A stretch of DNA of 15,136 nucleotides from the NCBI GenBank assembly GCA_049515175.1, contig JBEKUI010000092.1, positions 1 through 15,136 on the forward strand, written 5' to 3'. This document shows positions 1 to 7,543 of this stretch, in pieces. Origin of the DNA: JACQNR01 sp049515175 (GTDB lineage Bacteria; Acidobacteriota; Terriglobia; UBA7540). Made by a program: the position numbers and the translations under genes. Within the stretch, counting starts at the first letter, position 1. Each line of letters opens with the position of its first letter. The notes below the pieces were generated by a model. That model did no database searches. It worked only from the letters and a program-made list of their open reading frames with translations, and was not told where the DNA came from.

Positions 1-618
1 TATCCGAGTGGGATGCGCGAGCTAAGCCGGTCCATGGGGGGGTATGGCCCGGCCCTCTACGATTTCGACAACGATGGCTGGAAGGACCTGTTCGTCACGC
101 GGGGCCATGTCGAGGCACTGCCGAAACCCGGCGCAGATATCGAACAGTACAACAGCGTCTTTCGAAACCTGGGCGCCAGCGGGAAATGGCAGGCTTTGAC
201 CGAGGAAGCGGGGCTGACCGCGTCGCCTCCCGCGCGGCACCGCGGCTGCGCCTTCGGCGACTTCGATGGCGACGGCAGAGTCGACCTGGTGGTAACAGCG
301 CTGGGAAGGGAAGCCGAGATCTGGATGAATCGCACGGAGGGCGCGGGACACTGGCTGGACATTCAGCTTGAGGGAACCAAAAGCAACCGCGACGGGATCG
401 GCGCGGTGGTCAAAGTCATGACGAAGGCCGGGTCGCAGTACAATCACATGACCACCAGCGTCGGCTACGCGTCGTCCAGCCACGGGCCGGTGCATTTCGG
501 GCTCGGGGCTGAGGACAAGGCGGAACAAGTCGAGATTCGCTGGCCGTCGGGCATCGTGCAAACGCTCCGCGATGCGCGCGCCGACCGCGTGCTCAAGGTG
601 AAGGAAGCGTCGGGTTGA
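1..618 (+). CDS. FG-GAP/VCBS repeat protein with ASPIC/UnbV C-terminal domain (CRTAC1-like), 5' truncated
   Basis: The reading frame is open from the first base, so only the last 205 codons are present; the ATG at 13 is probably internal. Two Asp-rich, calcium-binding-type loops are visible, DFDNDGWKDLF and DFDGDGRVDLV, typical of FG-GAP/VCBS beta-propeller blades. The final ~90 residues (from GTKSNRDGIGAVV through SVGYASSSHGPVHFGLG to VEIRWPSGIVQTL) match the ASPIC/UnbV domain pattern. Proteins of this family are normally exported and are common in Acidobacteriota and Planctomycetes, often beside TPR proteins, as here. Substrate and role are unknown. The last 26 bases overlap the end of the convergent TPR gene. 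The family call is firm; any function beyond an extracellular, possibly carbohydrate- or protein-binding role is unknown. Confidence 0.88.
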   Translation, partial: YPSGMRELSRSMGGYGPALYDFDNDGWKDLFVTRGHVEALPKPGADIEQYNSVFRNLGASGKWQALTEEAGLTASPPARHRGCAFGDFDGDGRVDLVVTALGREAEIWMNRTEGAGHWLDIQLEGTKSNRDGIGAVVKVMTKAGSQYNHMTTSVGYASSSHGPVHFGLGAEDKAEQVEIRWPSGIVQTLRDARADRVLKVKEASG

Positions 619-1846
619 TGATGCGCAACGTTGCCTTGCGCTGTTGCTCCTCCGCACTGAGCCGGTCAACGATCTTCTTCTCCCGCGCGCCGTCTTCCGG
701 CCGTTTCAGGCGGTGATAAAGGGCGACGAGTTCAATGTGCGGCGGCAGCCAGTTCGGATCTACCTGCACTGCCTTTTCGAGGTCTCGGACGGCGGCGGCG
801 AGCTGGCCCTGTGCGCGCTCGACCCGCGCCAGCCTATAGCGCGCGAGTGACGACGCAGGGTGGAGTTCGAGCGCACGATCGAGATGAAGCTTGGCAGCGT
901 CCAACTGGCGTTCGGTATAGAGAACAGCCCCCAAGTGCAAGTGCGCCTGAAAGTCATTTGGGTCAATTTGGAGGGTTTTTTCGAATGCAGCAGCGGCCCC
1001 CTTCTCATCGCCGCTGTAGTCATCGATCATGCCAATCACGATGTACGCGCCGGGCAGATTCGGATTCAGGCGTATTGCGGCATCCGCAGCGCGCCGAGCC
1101 CTGTCGAAGAAAGTAAGTCTCATGGAAGCTTCCGCGGCGCGCAAGTATGCCTCGGCGCTACGTGCTTGCTGCGCGACCTTTTCGACTCGTTCGAGGCCCT
1201 CTTGGACGCGACCGGCGCGAACCAACGCTGATCCGAGCGCCCACTCCAGCTCGAGGTTATCGGGGTTGGCTTCCTCGAGGGGGGTGAGAAGGGAGATGGC
1301 CTGAGCGTCGCGGCCCACCCGCAAATAGCATTGGCCGAGCAACGTTGCGATACGCACATTACTGGGTTCGGCTTCGAGCAGAGAGCTGAACCCGTCGGCC
1401 GCCGCGGGGAAATCGCCTTTTTTGAAGTAGGCGAGCGCTAAGTTGAGGCGGAGGTCGCGGTTACCGGGGGCCTGCTGGAGCGCCGCGCGATATTGCGCGA
1501 TGGCTTCGTCGAAGCGGCCAAGAGAAACGAGTACGATGGCGAGGCTGGCGCGTGCCTCCATTATGTCCGGATGAAGCCGGATGAGTTCCCGGTACTTGCT
1601 TACGGCAAGCGCTGCATCCCCGCGCTGCTGGGCCTCGAACGCATCCCGGAAGAGCTGTTGCGGATCGGGTCCCTGCGCAGAGCTGGCGTAGGCGAGGGTC
1701 AAAATGAATAGCGCCCCGAGGAGACCAAGTCCCGCGATCGAAGAACGCAATGAGGAAGAGAATGGGGCCGCTCCGTGCCACGCGGTCCTCTTTCGGCGGA
1801 CCTGAGAACGCGAAAGTGCTTCAGACTGGCTTCGAGGTCGTAACAT
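593..1846 (-). CDS. Secreted or membrane-anchored tetratricopeptide repeat protein
   Basis: This encodes 417 residues. A basic N-terminal region (~36 residues, rich in Arg) precedes a hydrophobic segment at about 37-56 ending in ASSAQ, consistent with a signal peptide or anchor with a signal-peptidase I-like site. The rest is helical TPR repeats: canonical units at about 64-175 (for example GDAALAVSKYRELIRLHPD, GRFDEAIAQYRAALQQAPGN, GDFPAAADGFSSLLEAEPSN) and again at about 280-385 (GDEKGAAAAFEKTLQIDPND, RQLDAAKLHLDRALELHP, GQLAAAVRDLEKAVQVDPNW). TPR arrays mediate protein-protein contacts; no catalytic domain is present. The N-region is long for a signal peptide, but I saw no later in-frame Met before the hydrophobic stretch, so the ATG at 1844-1846 is kept. 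The stop lies inside the convergent ASPIC/UnbV gene. Pairing with that gene recurs in Acidobacteriota, suggesting a shared extracellular role (inference). Confidence 0.87.
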   Translation of the reverse strand: MLRPRSQSEALSRSQVRRKRTAWHGAAPFSSSLRSSIAGLGLLGALFILTLAYASSAQGPDPQQLFRDAFEAQQRGDAALAVSKYRELIRLHPDIMEARASLAIVLVSLGRFDEAIAQYRAALQQAPGNRDLRLNLALAYFKKGDFPAAADGFSSLLEAEPSNVRIATLLGQCYLRVGRDAQAISLLTPLEEANPDNLELEWALGSALVRAGRVQEGLERVEKVAQQARSAEAYLRAAEASMRLTFFDRARRAADAAIRLNPNLPGAYIVIGMIDDYSGDEKGAAAAFEKTLQIDPNDFQAHLHLGAVLYTERQLDAAKLHLDRALELHPASSLARYRLARVERAQGQLAAAVRDLEKAVQVDPNWLPPHIELVALYHRLKRPEDGAREKKIVDRLSAEEQQRKATLRIINPTLPSP

Positions 1847-2058
1847 GGCACCGATTAGTTTAAGCCCAAAACCTGTTCATGGGGTACCCCTTGACTCAGG
1901 TTCGCCTCTATGGTGTGGTGGCCTGTCCGGGTTGGACGATCCTGGCGTACGGGACGGGTTCTACGGTAACGGCCTGTTGGGCCAGCCGGAAGAAGAGCCT
2001 AGGGCCGAATACGGAACCGCATCCGCCGTTCCTTGAACTCAGGAGCTGAAACATAATC
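1847..2058. promoter_or_regulatory. Divergent intergenic region between the TPR gene and the GH31 remnant
   Basis: These 212 bases must hold promoters for both divergent genes. A perfect 10-bp palindrome, GGGGTACCCC, lies at 1881-1890 and is directly followed by a -35-like TTGACT at 1891-1896. No convincing -10 box follows at 16-18 bases, so the promoter assignment is weak. The rightward gene has AGGAG at 2041-2045, 13 bases before its ATG, which is longer than usual. Confidence 0.3.
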
Positions 2059-2619
2059 ATGCGAACAAAACGATGTGCCATTCTACTTTCGCTGCTGTTG
2101 CTGGCGACGATCGCCAACGCCCAATGGAATCCGTTGAATCCGGTCACGAACGTTCAGCAGCAACCAGACGGCGTGCTATTCACGATGCAGGCCGGCGTTT
2201 TGCGGGTCCAGGTGTACACGGATTCCATCATTCGCGTCGTTTACTCGACTACGTCCTATTTCCCGGACCGTCCGGATTACGTTGTGACCAAGACCCGTTG
2301 GCCTGCAGCCCGGTGGACCATTCAATCCACGGAGAAGGACGTCACCCTGTTTACCGACCGATTGAAGGTTACCGTTACCCGCAAAGACGGCGCGATCCTT
2401 TTCAGCGATCTGGCCGGTAGGCGACTTTTCCAGGAAAGCGGGCGAGCGATGACTCCGGTGGAGGTCAACGGCGAGAAGACCTATCACGCGGAGATGTGGT
2501 CGAACCTCTGGGGCTCGTACGAGGCCTTCTACGGCCTGGGCCAGCACCAGGCTGGCGTGTGGAACTACAGGGGAGAATCGGTGGACATCTCCCAGGACAA
2601 CACCAACATTTCCGTTTAA
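2059..2619 (+). pseudogene. Truncated secreted glycoside hydrolase family 31 protein (N-terminal domain only)
   Basis: The frame encodes 186 residues. Residues 1-22 form a clear signal peptide (hydrophobic LLSLLLLATIANA, cleavage after ANA). Residues ~25-186 read as the N-terminal beta-sandwich that precedes the catalytic barrel in bacterial GH31 alpha-glucosidases/alpha-xylosidases: a segment with LRVQVYTDSIIRVVYS, then YEAFYGLGQHQAGVWNYRG and VDISQDNTNIS. Family members are normally about 650-850 residues and continue into a (beta/alpha)8 barrel with a catalytic Asp. Here a TAA stop follows NISV and nothing downstream resembles the barrel, so the gene is cut by a deletion or insertion junction near 2617. 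The protein would have no hydrolase activity. The intact 5' part, with good codon use, suggests recent truncation. Exact substrate class (xyloside, glucoside) cannot be told from this part. Confidence 0.8.
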
Positions 2620-2715
2620 GAGCGGATTGGCTGGTTCCCCAAACGCCCCCACGAGGCAGCTGGGGATTGCCGATTGAAGCGCTGCTGTTGGCTGGCTGAG
2701 GTCCCGGACGATCTA

Positions 2716-2937
2716 AGACGTCGCGTAGCCGGCATAGCGAGGATGAAGCAGGGTGACGCCTCCACTTGGATAGTCATCAATCCTGGTGTTGATGGACTCG
2801 TCGCGTTTGACGGCATCGGAGTCAAGGCCCACAAAGACGCCGCGGCTTTCACCCCAAGCTGTATGATCGCAAGAGAATCGGTGAGGTTTCCCTATCCTAC
2901 CAAGTGTGTTGCCATTCCATCCGGAGTCGGCCGAAAA
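2716..2937 (-). other. Possible remnant of a coding region, weakly like an Ldh-family oxidoreductase C-terminus
   Basis: On the minus strand this frame is open for 74 codons between two stops and contains GVFVGLDSDAVKRDESIN followed by TRIDDYPSGGVTLLHPRYAG. The spacing loosely recalls the GHFFxAIDxxxF...DEF...RVD...PG segment near the end of malate/lactate/ureidoglycolate dehydrogenases. No start codon, ribosome site or upstream NAD-binding part is present, and a stop follows directly. It may be chance. I list it because it sits exactly where the GH31 gene is broken. Confidence 0.15.
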
Positions 2938-2973
2938 CTAACACCTGCGCAAGAAAGGGCGACACAATTACGC

Positions 2974-3002
2974 TTGACATTGACCAAGATTCGAGGTAGA
3001 AG
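2974..3002 (+). promoter_or_regulatory. Sigma70-type promoter upstream of the transaldolase
   Basis: A perfect -35 box TTGACA lies at 2974-2979. A -10-like hexamer TAGAAG lies at 2997-3002, with a 17-base spacer. The dyad operator described next begins at the end of the -10 box. Geometry and the TAG core of the -10 box are the same as in the second promoter at 9115. The likely target is the transaldolase gene at 3388, although the leader would be long. Confidence 0.6.
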
Positions 3003-3022
3003 TCAGATGTCCGACATCATAC
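3002..3022. promoter_or_regulatory. Dyad operator copy 1 (GATGTC-N-GACATC core)
   Basis: A perfect 13-base inverted repeat GATGTCCGACATC occupies 3006-3018. Two bases further out on each side a second matched pair GT (3002-3003) and AC (3021-3022) extends the symmetry to 21 bases. It overlaps or abuts the -10 box, a classic repressor position. The odd-length GTC-N-GAC core is the kind of site bound by dimeric GntR-family (FadR/FCD-type) regulators; that family assignment is inference. An almost identical site with identical spacing to its -35 box occurs at 9143-9163. Confidence 0.72.
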
Positions 3023-3387
3023 AACACTAGGGAGTCGAATATCGAATCTGTGGTCGACGGTCAGGTTCCCGAGTTTCCTGTGGAATAGCTACCCCTGGCG
3101 GCTTAAGGCTGTGCGAATCAACCTAGCAAATAGCGCACCTTTGGGGTGCAGTCGGCCAGTTCTTGGATACGTAGACCGTAGCAGTCTCGCGGGGCCTGAT
3201 CGACCGGAATGACACAACACGAGCGATTGGTAAGCGACGGTTATCTGGAGTGGAAATGAGGGAGGCTTTGGAGCAGGATTGGCAAGGGAAATCCATGGCT
3301 TAAGCAACAATAATAAGTGGGAGTGAAATCGATTTCTTGGATCCCTGTTTCGTGTGCCCTCGCTCAGAGCTTGTTGGAGGAGTTGAG

Positions 3388-4461
3388 ATGAATCAGCCTT
3401 ACTTTTTGCGCGTAGCAAGCCAAACGCCGACCGAATTTTGGATAAACAACCCAACCCGCGAGCATGCTGATTTGGCCATTGCCAACGGAGCCTCTGGTTG
3501 CACGAATAATCCGTCCTATACTCAGAAAATGGTGGACCATCCCACGGAAGGCCCGTACGCTCTTAAGATTCTTGATGGGGTCATCCGTGAATCGGACAAC
3601 GATGATGAAGTGGCTGCGATTTTTCAGCGTAGACTGGTTGGCCCGATCGCCGAGAAGTTCATGCCAGTCCATACTGAACATTCCGGTGACAAAGGTTACG
3701 TAAGTATCCAGGGCGACCCAATCCACGAGGATGACCCCGATGTGGTCATTCACGAGGCGCTGGAAAACCGCAAGGTTTCACCGAACATCTGCTGCAAGAT
3801 CCCTACCACTAAGAGCGGGCTGGCTGCCATGGAGTATCTGGTGGAGCAGGATGTACCCATGAATGCCACTGAAATCTTCGGCATCAGTCAGGGCATCGCA
3901 CTTTGTGAGACTTATATGAAAGCTTCCAAGCGTACCGGCAAGTACCCAAAGCTCTACCTCTCACATATTGCAGGAATTTACGATGATCACTTGAGAAACG
4001 TCGTCCAGAGAGATCATATCGACATCTCTTCCGATGTGCTATGGCAGGCGGGGCTGGCTGTCGCCCGCAAGTTTTATGCATTGATGGAAGACCGCGGTTA
4101 TCCGGGTACCTTTGTTGCGGGAGGCGCACGAGGGCTTCACCATTTCACGGAGATGGTCGGGGGGAAAGTGTGCTGTACGATAAACTGGGAAGGTACGGCA
4201 GACGAGTTGCTGAAGCAAGATCCTCCGGTGGTCTACCGCATGTTCAATCCGGTTCCACAAAAGGTAATCGACGAATTGATGGAGAAACTGACTGATTTCA
4301 GACGAGGTTACCTAGAGGACGGCTTGAACATTGAAGAATTTGAGGAATTCGGACCAGTGCGTTTGTTTCGTAGCAGTTTCACCAAGAGTTGGAGTCGCGT
4401 ACTTAAACTGATCAAGGAGCGCCGCGCCTCGCAGGCATTAGCAAAGTCCCGCGGCGTGTAA
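3388..4461 (+). CDS. Transaldolase-family protein
   Basis: The start is set at the ATG at 3388 because GGAGG lies at 3376-3380, seven bases upstream; an earlier ATG at 3337 has no such site. The product is 357 residues. Transaldolases move a dihydroxyacetone unit between sugar phosphates through a lysine Schiff base. Visible family motifs: GASGCTNNPS (35-43; usual form TTNPS), VSIQGDP (105-111; usual VSLEVDP), CCKIPTT (135-141) with the probable Schiff-base Lys137, NATEIFGISQ (159-168) and LSHIAGIYDD (191-200). It is longer than fructose-6-phosphate aldolase types (~220) and has ~90 extra C-terminal residues after the barrel. Some core positions are unusual: NNPS for TNPS, and LSHIAG where classical enzymes have SPFVGR. 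The substrate may therefore not be a standard pentose-phosphate intermediate. It stands alone between two long gaps, under the operator-bearing promoter at 2974. Confidence 0.82.
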   Translation: MNQPYFLRVASQTPTEFWINNPTREHADLAIANGASGCTNNPSYTQKMVDHPTEGPYALKILDGVIRESDNDDEVAAIFQRRLVGPIAEKFMPVHTEHSGDKGYVSIQGDPIHEDDPDVVIHEALENRKVSPNICCKIPTTKSGLAAMEYLVEQDVPMNATEIFGISQGIALCETYMKASKRTGKYPKLYLSHIAGIYDDHLRNVVQRDHIDISSDVLWQAGLAVARKFYALMEDRGYPGTFVAGGARGLHHFTEMVGGKVCCTINWEGTADELLKQDPPVVYRMFNPVPQKVIDELMEKLTDFRRGYLEDGLNIEEFEEFGPVRLFRSSFTKSWSRVLKLIKERRASQALAKSRGV

Positions 4462-5233
4462 AGTGTCCGCCACGATGCCGCGGCTGAGGTTCCTCGGCCA
4501 GGAAGATACTGTACCTCCTGCACTCGATGACTCGTAAACGATCTCAACCCCAACTGAGGTGGCTTAATCATTACGGAAGACGGCTCTTCGCGCCGACGGA
4601 GGTTGCTCGACGGAATGAGAGATGCGGGGTACGTGATTCAGAACGTCGTGAGGCGGGGTCACGGCATTCCCTAATCGTTGAACAAACCCATGTACGATAT
4701 CAAACGGTCTCGTCAAAGGCCTGCGACGAGTCGTTCCGCGATGCCATAGCGCCGAGTTGTGGTAGATTCTGGGAGGAAAGAACGAACTTCTCACAAAGAG
4801 TCGCGGAGCCTAGTATTTTGGTTTCGCGGACGCGCTGCAGTGAGGTTGAGCAACACAAATTCCCCCGACAACGATCTGCGCGATTGCTGGACCGATGTGC
4901 TCTACTCTCCCTTGCAACGTCACTTAAAACTCTGCCGACATTTGATGGGCGTGGCTTTCTTTATCTTCAGTCCATGGCAGACCTAGGAGACAGTCATCGC
5001 CGAGATGGCCTTCGCGACAGATCAATTTTAGTCAACAGCCGCGCCAATCCGTCGTGCCCACTGCGAACGAGAGATCCCCCCTCCCCAAGAGCACGCCAAA
5101 GCAGATATGAGTATTCTGTTTGCAGGTGAGCTCCCCAAGGCCGACTCGAGCAAGGGCCACACCAAGATACTCTCCAGGGGGTGTGCGGTCGGGTCGGGCG
5201 AAACTGCAGTTGTAATCCACGGAGAGAACAGAG
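4462..5233. other. 772-base gap between transaldolase and E1; no supported gene
   Basis: Open frames exist (the longest forward one at 4527-5129) but they lack family motifs and have an Arg/Ser-rich composition typical of non-coding reading. A short forward frame at 4558-4674, with an ATG at 4615 (LLDGMRDAGYVIQNVVRRG), reads somewhat protein-like but ends after 19 codons from that ATG. The only confident element is the ribosome site GGAGAG at 5221-5226 serving the E1 start. A promoter for the E1-E2 pair should lie here, but I could not assign one, and the GATGTC-N-GACATC operator is absent. The gap probably represents lost genes. Confidence 0.55.
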
Positions 5234-7528
5234 ATGACGCCATCTTATCTCAGCGATACCAGGCCTGATTTCACTCCTTTTGAAATCGATTGCGGAAAGA
5301 TACCTGCTTTTCGATTCCAGGGCAACCTGCAGGGCGAACTGGCAGCAGGGCGAATCGGCGCCGCAATGACGGTCGACCTTTTAGAAGACATGCTCATGAT
5401 TCGTGAGATGGAAGAAATGATCGTGAAGCTGCGGTCCGGCGCCTACGAGCCAATCGCGGGTTTCAACTACCGCGGGCCGACGCACGTCTCAATCGGGCAG
5501 GAAGGTGCCTCCGTGGGGGCCTGCAGCGCCTTGACTCTGAAGGATTGCATCACCAGCACGCATCGGGGCCATGGAGATAGCCTGGCCCGGGGTTGTCTGG
5601 CCATTCGCGTCATGGACGACGTGCAAATGCGGAAGCGCGTTCCCCACTCCCGGGCGACTTCGCGCCAGCAACTCCTGGAAGAAGCCCTGGAAGAGCATGT
5701 CTATCGCACCATCGCGGAGCTGTTCGGCAAGGAAGACGGATACTGCCGGGGCCGCGGGGGGAGCATGCATATTGCCGACTTCACCGTGGGCCACCTGGGA
5801 GCGAACGCGATCGTTGGTGGCAGCGTACCGATTGCGACCGGGGCGGCCATGGGACTGCGGTATCTCCGCAGCGGAGGTGTGGTGTGTTGCTTTGCGGGAG
5901 ACGGGGCATACTGCAACGGCGTGGTTCTGGAATCCATGAATTGGGCAGCGCAGGCCCAGTTCACCAATGAGATTGCGGGAGATCATCGCTTCGGAATTCC
6001 CATTATCTTCTTTGTTCTCAACAATCACTACGCTATGACGGGTCGCACGGACAACGAAGTGACGGGGGTTTCCCACTTGGCCCGGCGCGCGGCCGGCTTT
6101 GCGGACAACAACATGCACGCAGAAATCGTAAATGGCATGGACGTCCTGGCCGTGCGCGAGGCCGTGCAGCGGGCCAGTCAAGGCTGCCGCCAAGGCCGGG
6201 GCCCGTACTTTCTCGATGTGGACACCTACCGCTACTACGGCCACTCCTTGAGCGACCCCCGAAACGAATATCGAACCCGCGAAGAAGAAGCCGCCTGGAA
6301 GACCGTCGATCCGGTTCTCAGGTTCGAAAAGAAAATCCTGGAGTGCGGGATCTTGGATGAGCAGGGGATTGCTTCTTTGGAGGCGAAGGTCCGGGAACGC
6401 AACGCACGCGCAGCGATCCGAGCCGCCGGCTCACCTGATCCTGACCCCGCTGAGGTCATCAAATACTTATACGCCGACACCGTGGTGGAAGAGGTCCCGC
6501 CGGCATTTCAGAAAGCAGAGTTGCTTGAACCGCCACCCGCGATTAAGCGGACCGAGGGCGCCATCACCTATCGGGATGCGATTAAAGAGGCCGTGCTCGA
6601 GGAGATGAAGCGCGATGCGCGGGTCATCTTCTATGGCGAAGATGTAGCTGAATATGGCGGGGCGTTTAAGCTGTCCAAGGGACTTCTGGAGACCTTTGGC
6701 CGCGACCGGGTCTTCAACGCCCCCATCTCCGAGGCCGCCATTTGTGGCACGGCGGTGGGCGCCGCCATGATCGGGTTGCGACCGATCGTGGAACTCATGT
6801 ACATGGACTTCCTTCTTATGGCGGGCGATCAGGTCAGCAATCAGGCGGGAAAGTGGCACTACATGTCCGGCGCGCAGGTTGAAGTGCCTCTGGTGATCCG
6901 CGCTTCAGTAGGCGGAGGCAAGGGCTATGGCGGACAGCATTCGCAAACCCTGGAATCGATGATCGCTCACATTCCCGGGATTTACGTGGCCTACCCTTCG
7001 ACACCTTATGATGCGAAGGGGATGATGAAATCGGCTATCCGTGACAACAATCCGGTGATGTTTATGGAGTCGCAGTTGCTCTACGGTGAAAAAGGCGTTG
7101 TGCCGGAGGAGGAATACCTGGTGCCCTTGGGGGCGGCCGACGTCAAGCGCCCTGGGAGTGATATCACGCTGGTGGCGTACGGGCCGGCAGTGCATGACGC
7201 CTTGAAAGCTGCAGATCGCCTCCAGGTCGAATCGGGCCTTAGCGCGGAGGTGGTCGATCTCCGCAGCCTCGTGCCACTCGATATCGAAACGATGCTGAGG
7301 TCGGTGCAAAAGACCGGGCGCTGCGTGGTGATCAGCCAGGCGGTGCACATGGGCAGCTTCACGGGAGAGGTTGCGTCAACGATCCAGCAGGAAGCGTTTG
7401 ACTATCTGGATGCGCCGGTGATGCGGGTGGGAGCCAAAAGCGGCATTGCGCCTCAATCACACGTTCTGGAAGCGGTTTTCTACCCGAGAGTGGAAGATAT
7501 CCTGGCGGCCGCCAGGGCCATTCTGTAA
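5234..7528 (+). CDS. Fused E1 alpha-beta component of a 2-oxoacid dehydrogenase complex (pyruvate/acetoin/branched-chain type)
   Basis: This single 764-residue chain carries both E1 halves, normally separate proteins. E1 decarboxylates a 2-oxoacid with thiamine diphosphate and passes the acyl group to lipoyl-E2. Alpha half (~45-415): GPTHVSIGQEGASVG (81-95), STHRGHGDSLARG (108-120), GRGGSMHIADF (173-183), and the thiamine-diphosphate motif GDGAYCNG (222-229) paired with NN at 263-264. Beta half (~444-764): TYRDAIKEAV, YGEDVAEYGG, APISEAAICG with the conserved Glu500, and GGGKGYGGQHSQTLES with His569. A linker (~416-443) joins them. Two insertions stand out: ~40 residues after GDSLARG (121-160) and ~12 residues between GDG and NN. 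The start has GGAGAG at 5221-5226. The E2 gene follows after 15 bases, so they form an operon. The substrate cannot be fixed from sequence; pyruvate is plausible given the aldolase nearby. Confidence 0.92.
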   Translation: MTPSYLSDTRPDFTPFEIDCGKIPAFRFQGNLQGELAAGRIGAAMTVDLLEDMLMIREMEEMIVKLRSGAYEPIAGFNYRGPTHVSIGQEGASVGACSALTLKDCITSTHRGHGDSLARGCLAIRVMDDVQMRKRVPHSRATSRQQLLEEALEEHVYRTIAELFGKEDGYCRGRGGSMHIADFTVGHLGANAIVGGSVPIATGAAMGLRYLRSGGVVCCFAGDGAYCNGVVLESMNWAAQAQFTNEIAGDHRFGIPIIFFVLNNHYAMTGRTDNEVTGVSHLARRAAGFADNNMHAEIVNGMDVLAVREAVQRASQGCRQGRGPYFLDVDTYRYYGHSLSDPRNEYRTREEEAAWKTVDPVLRFEKKILECGILDEQGIASLEAKVRERNARAAIRAAGSPDPDPAEVIKYLYADTVVEEVPPAFQKAELLEPPPAIKRTEGAITYRDAIKEAVLEEMKRDARVIFYGEDVAEYGGAFKLSKGLLETFGRDRVFNAPISEAAICGTAVGAAMIGLRPIVELMYMDFLLMAGDQVSNQAGKWHYMSGAQVEVPLVIRASVGGGKGYGGQHSQTLESMIAHIPGIYVAYPSTPYDAKGMMKSAIRDNNPVMFMESQLLYGEKGVVPEEEYLVPLGAADVKRPGSDITLVAYGPAVHDALKAADRLQVESGLSAEVVDLRSLVPLDIETMLRSVQKTGRCVVISQAVHMGSFTGEVASTIQQEAFDYLDAPVMRVGAKSGIAPQSHVLEAVFYPRVEDILAAARAIL

Positions 7529-7543
7529 CAAGGAATCACTCAA

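Larger units (their letters stand above)
2620..3387. other. 768-base gap with decayed sequence, a regulated promoter and a long leader
   Basis: No intact gene is visible between the broken GH31 gene and the transaldolase start. Bases 2716-2937 carry a minus-strand frame open for 74 codons (see separate entry). Bases 2974-3022 hold a promoter and dyad operator. From 3023 to 3375 I see no coding sequence; if transcription starts near 3009 the transaldolase message has a leader of roughly 375 bases, or a first gene has been lost from between operator and transaldolase. Forward frames in 2674-3030 give no recognisable motifs. Confidence 0.5.

Noticed and set aside
22..669. 215-codon minus-strand frame across the ASPIC/UnbV gene
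   Set aside because: It is the reverse reading of a clear FG-GAP/ASPIC-UnbV coding frame and has no family motifs of its own.
4527..5129. 200-codon forward frame between transaldolase and E1
   Set aside because: The product is Arg/Ser-rich with no hydrophobic core pattern or motif, no ribosome site precedes it, and it looks like chance openness.
5489..6244. 251-codon minus-strand frame opposite E1
   Set aside because: It lies entirely inside the motif-complete E1 gene and reads as a His/Ala-rich shadow.
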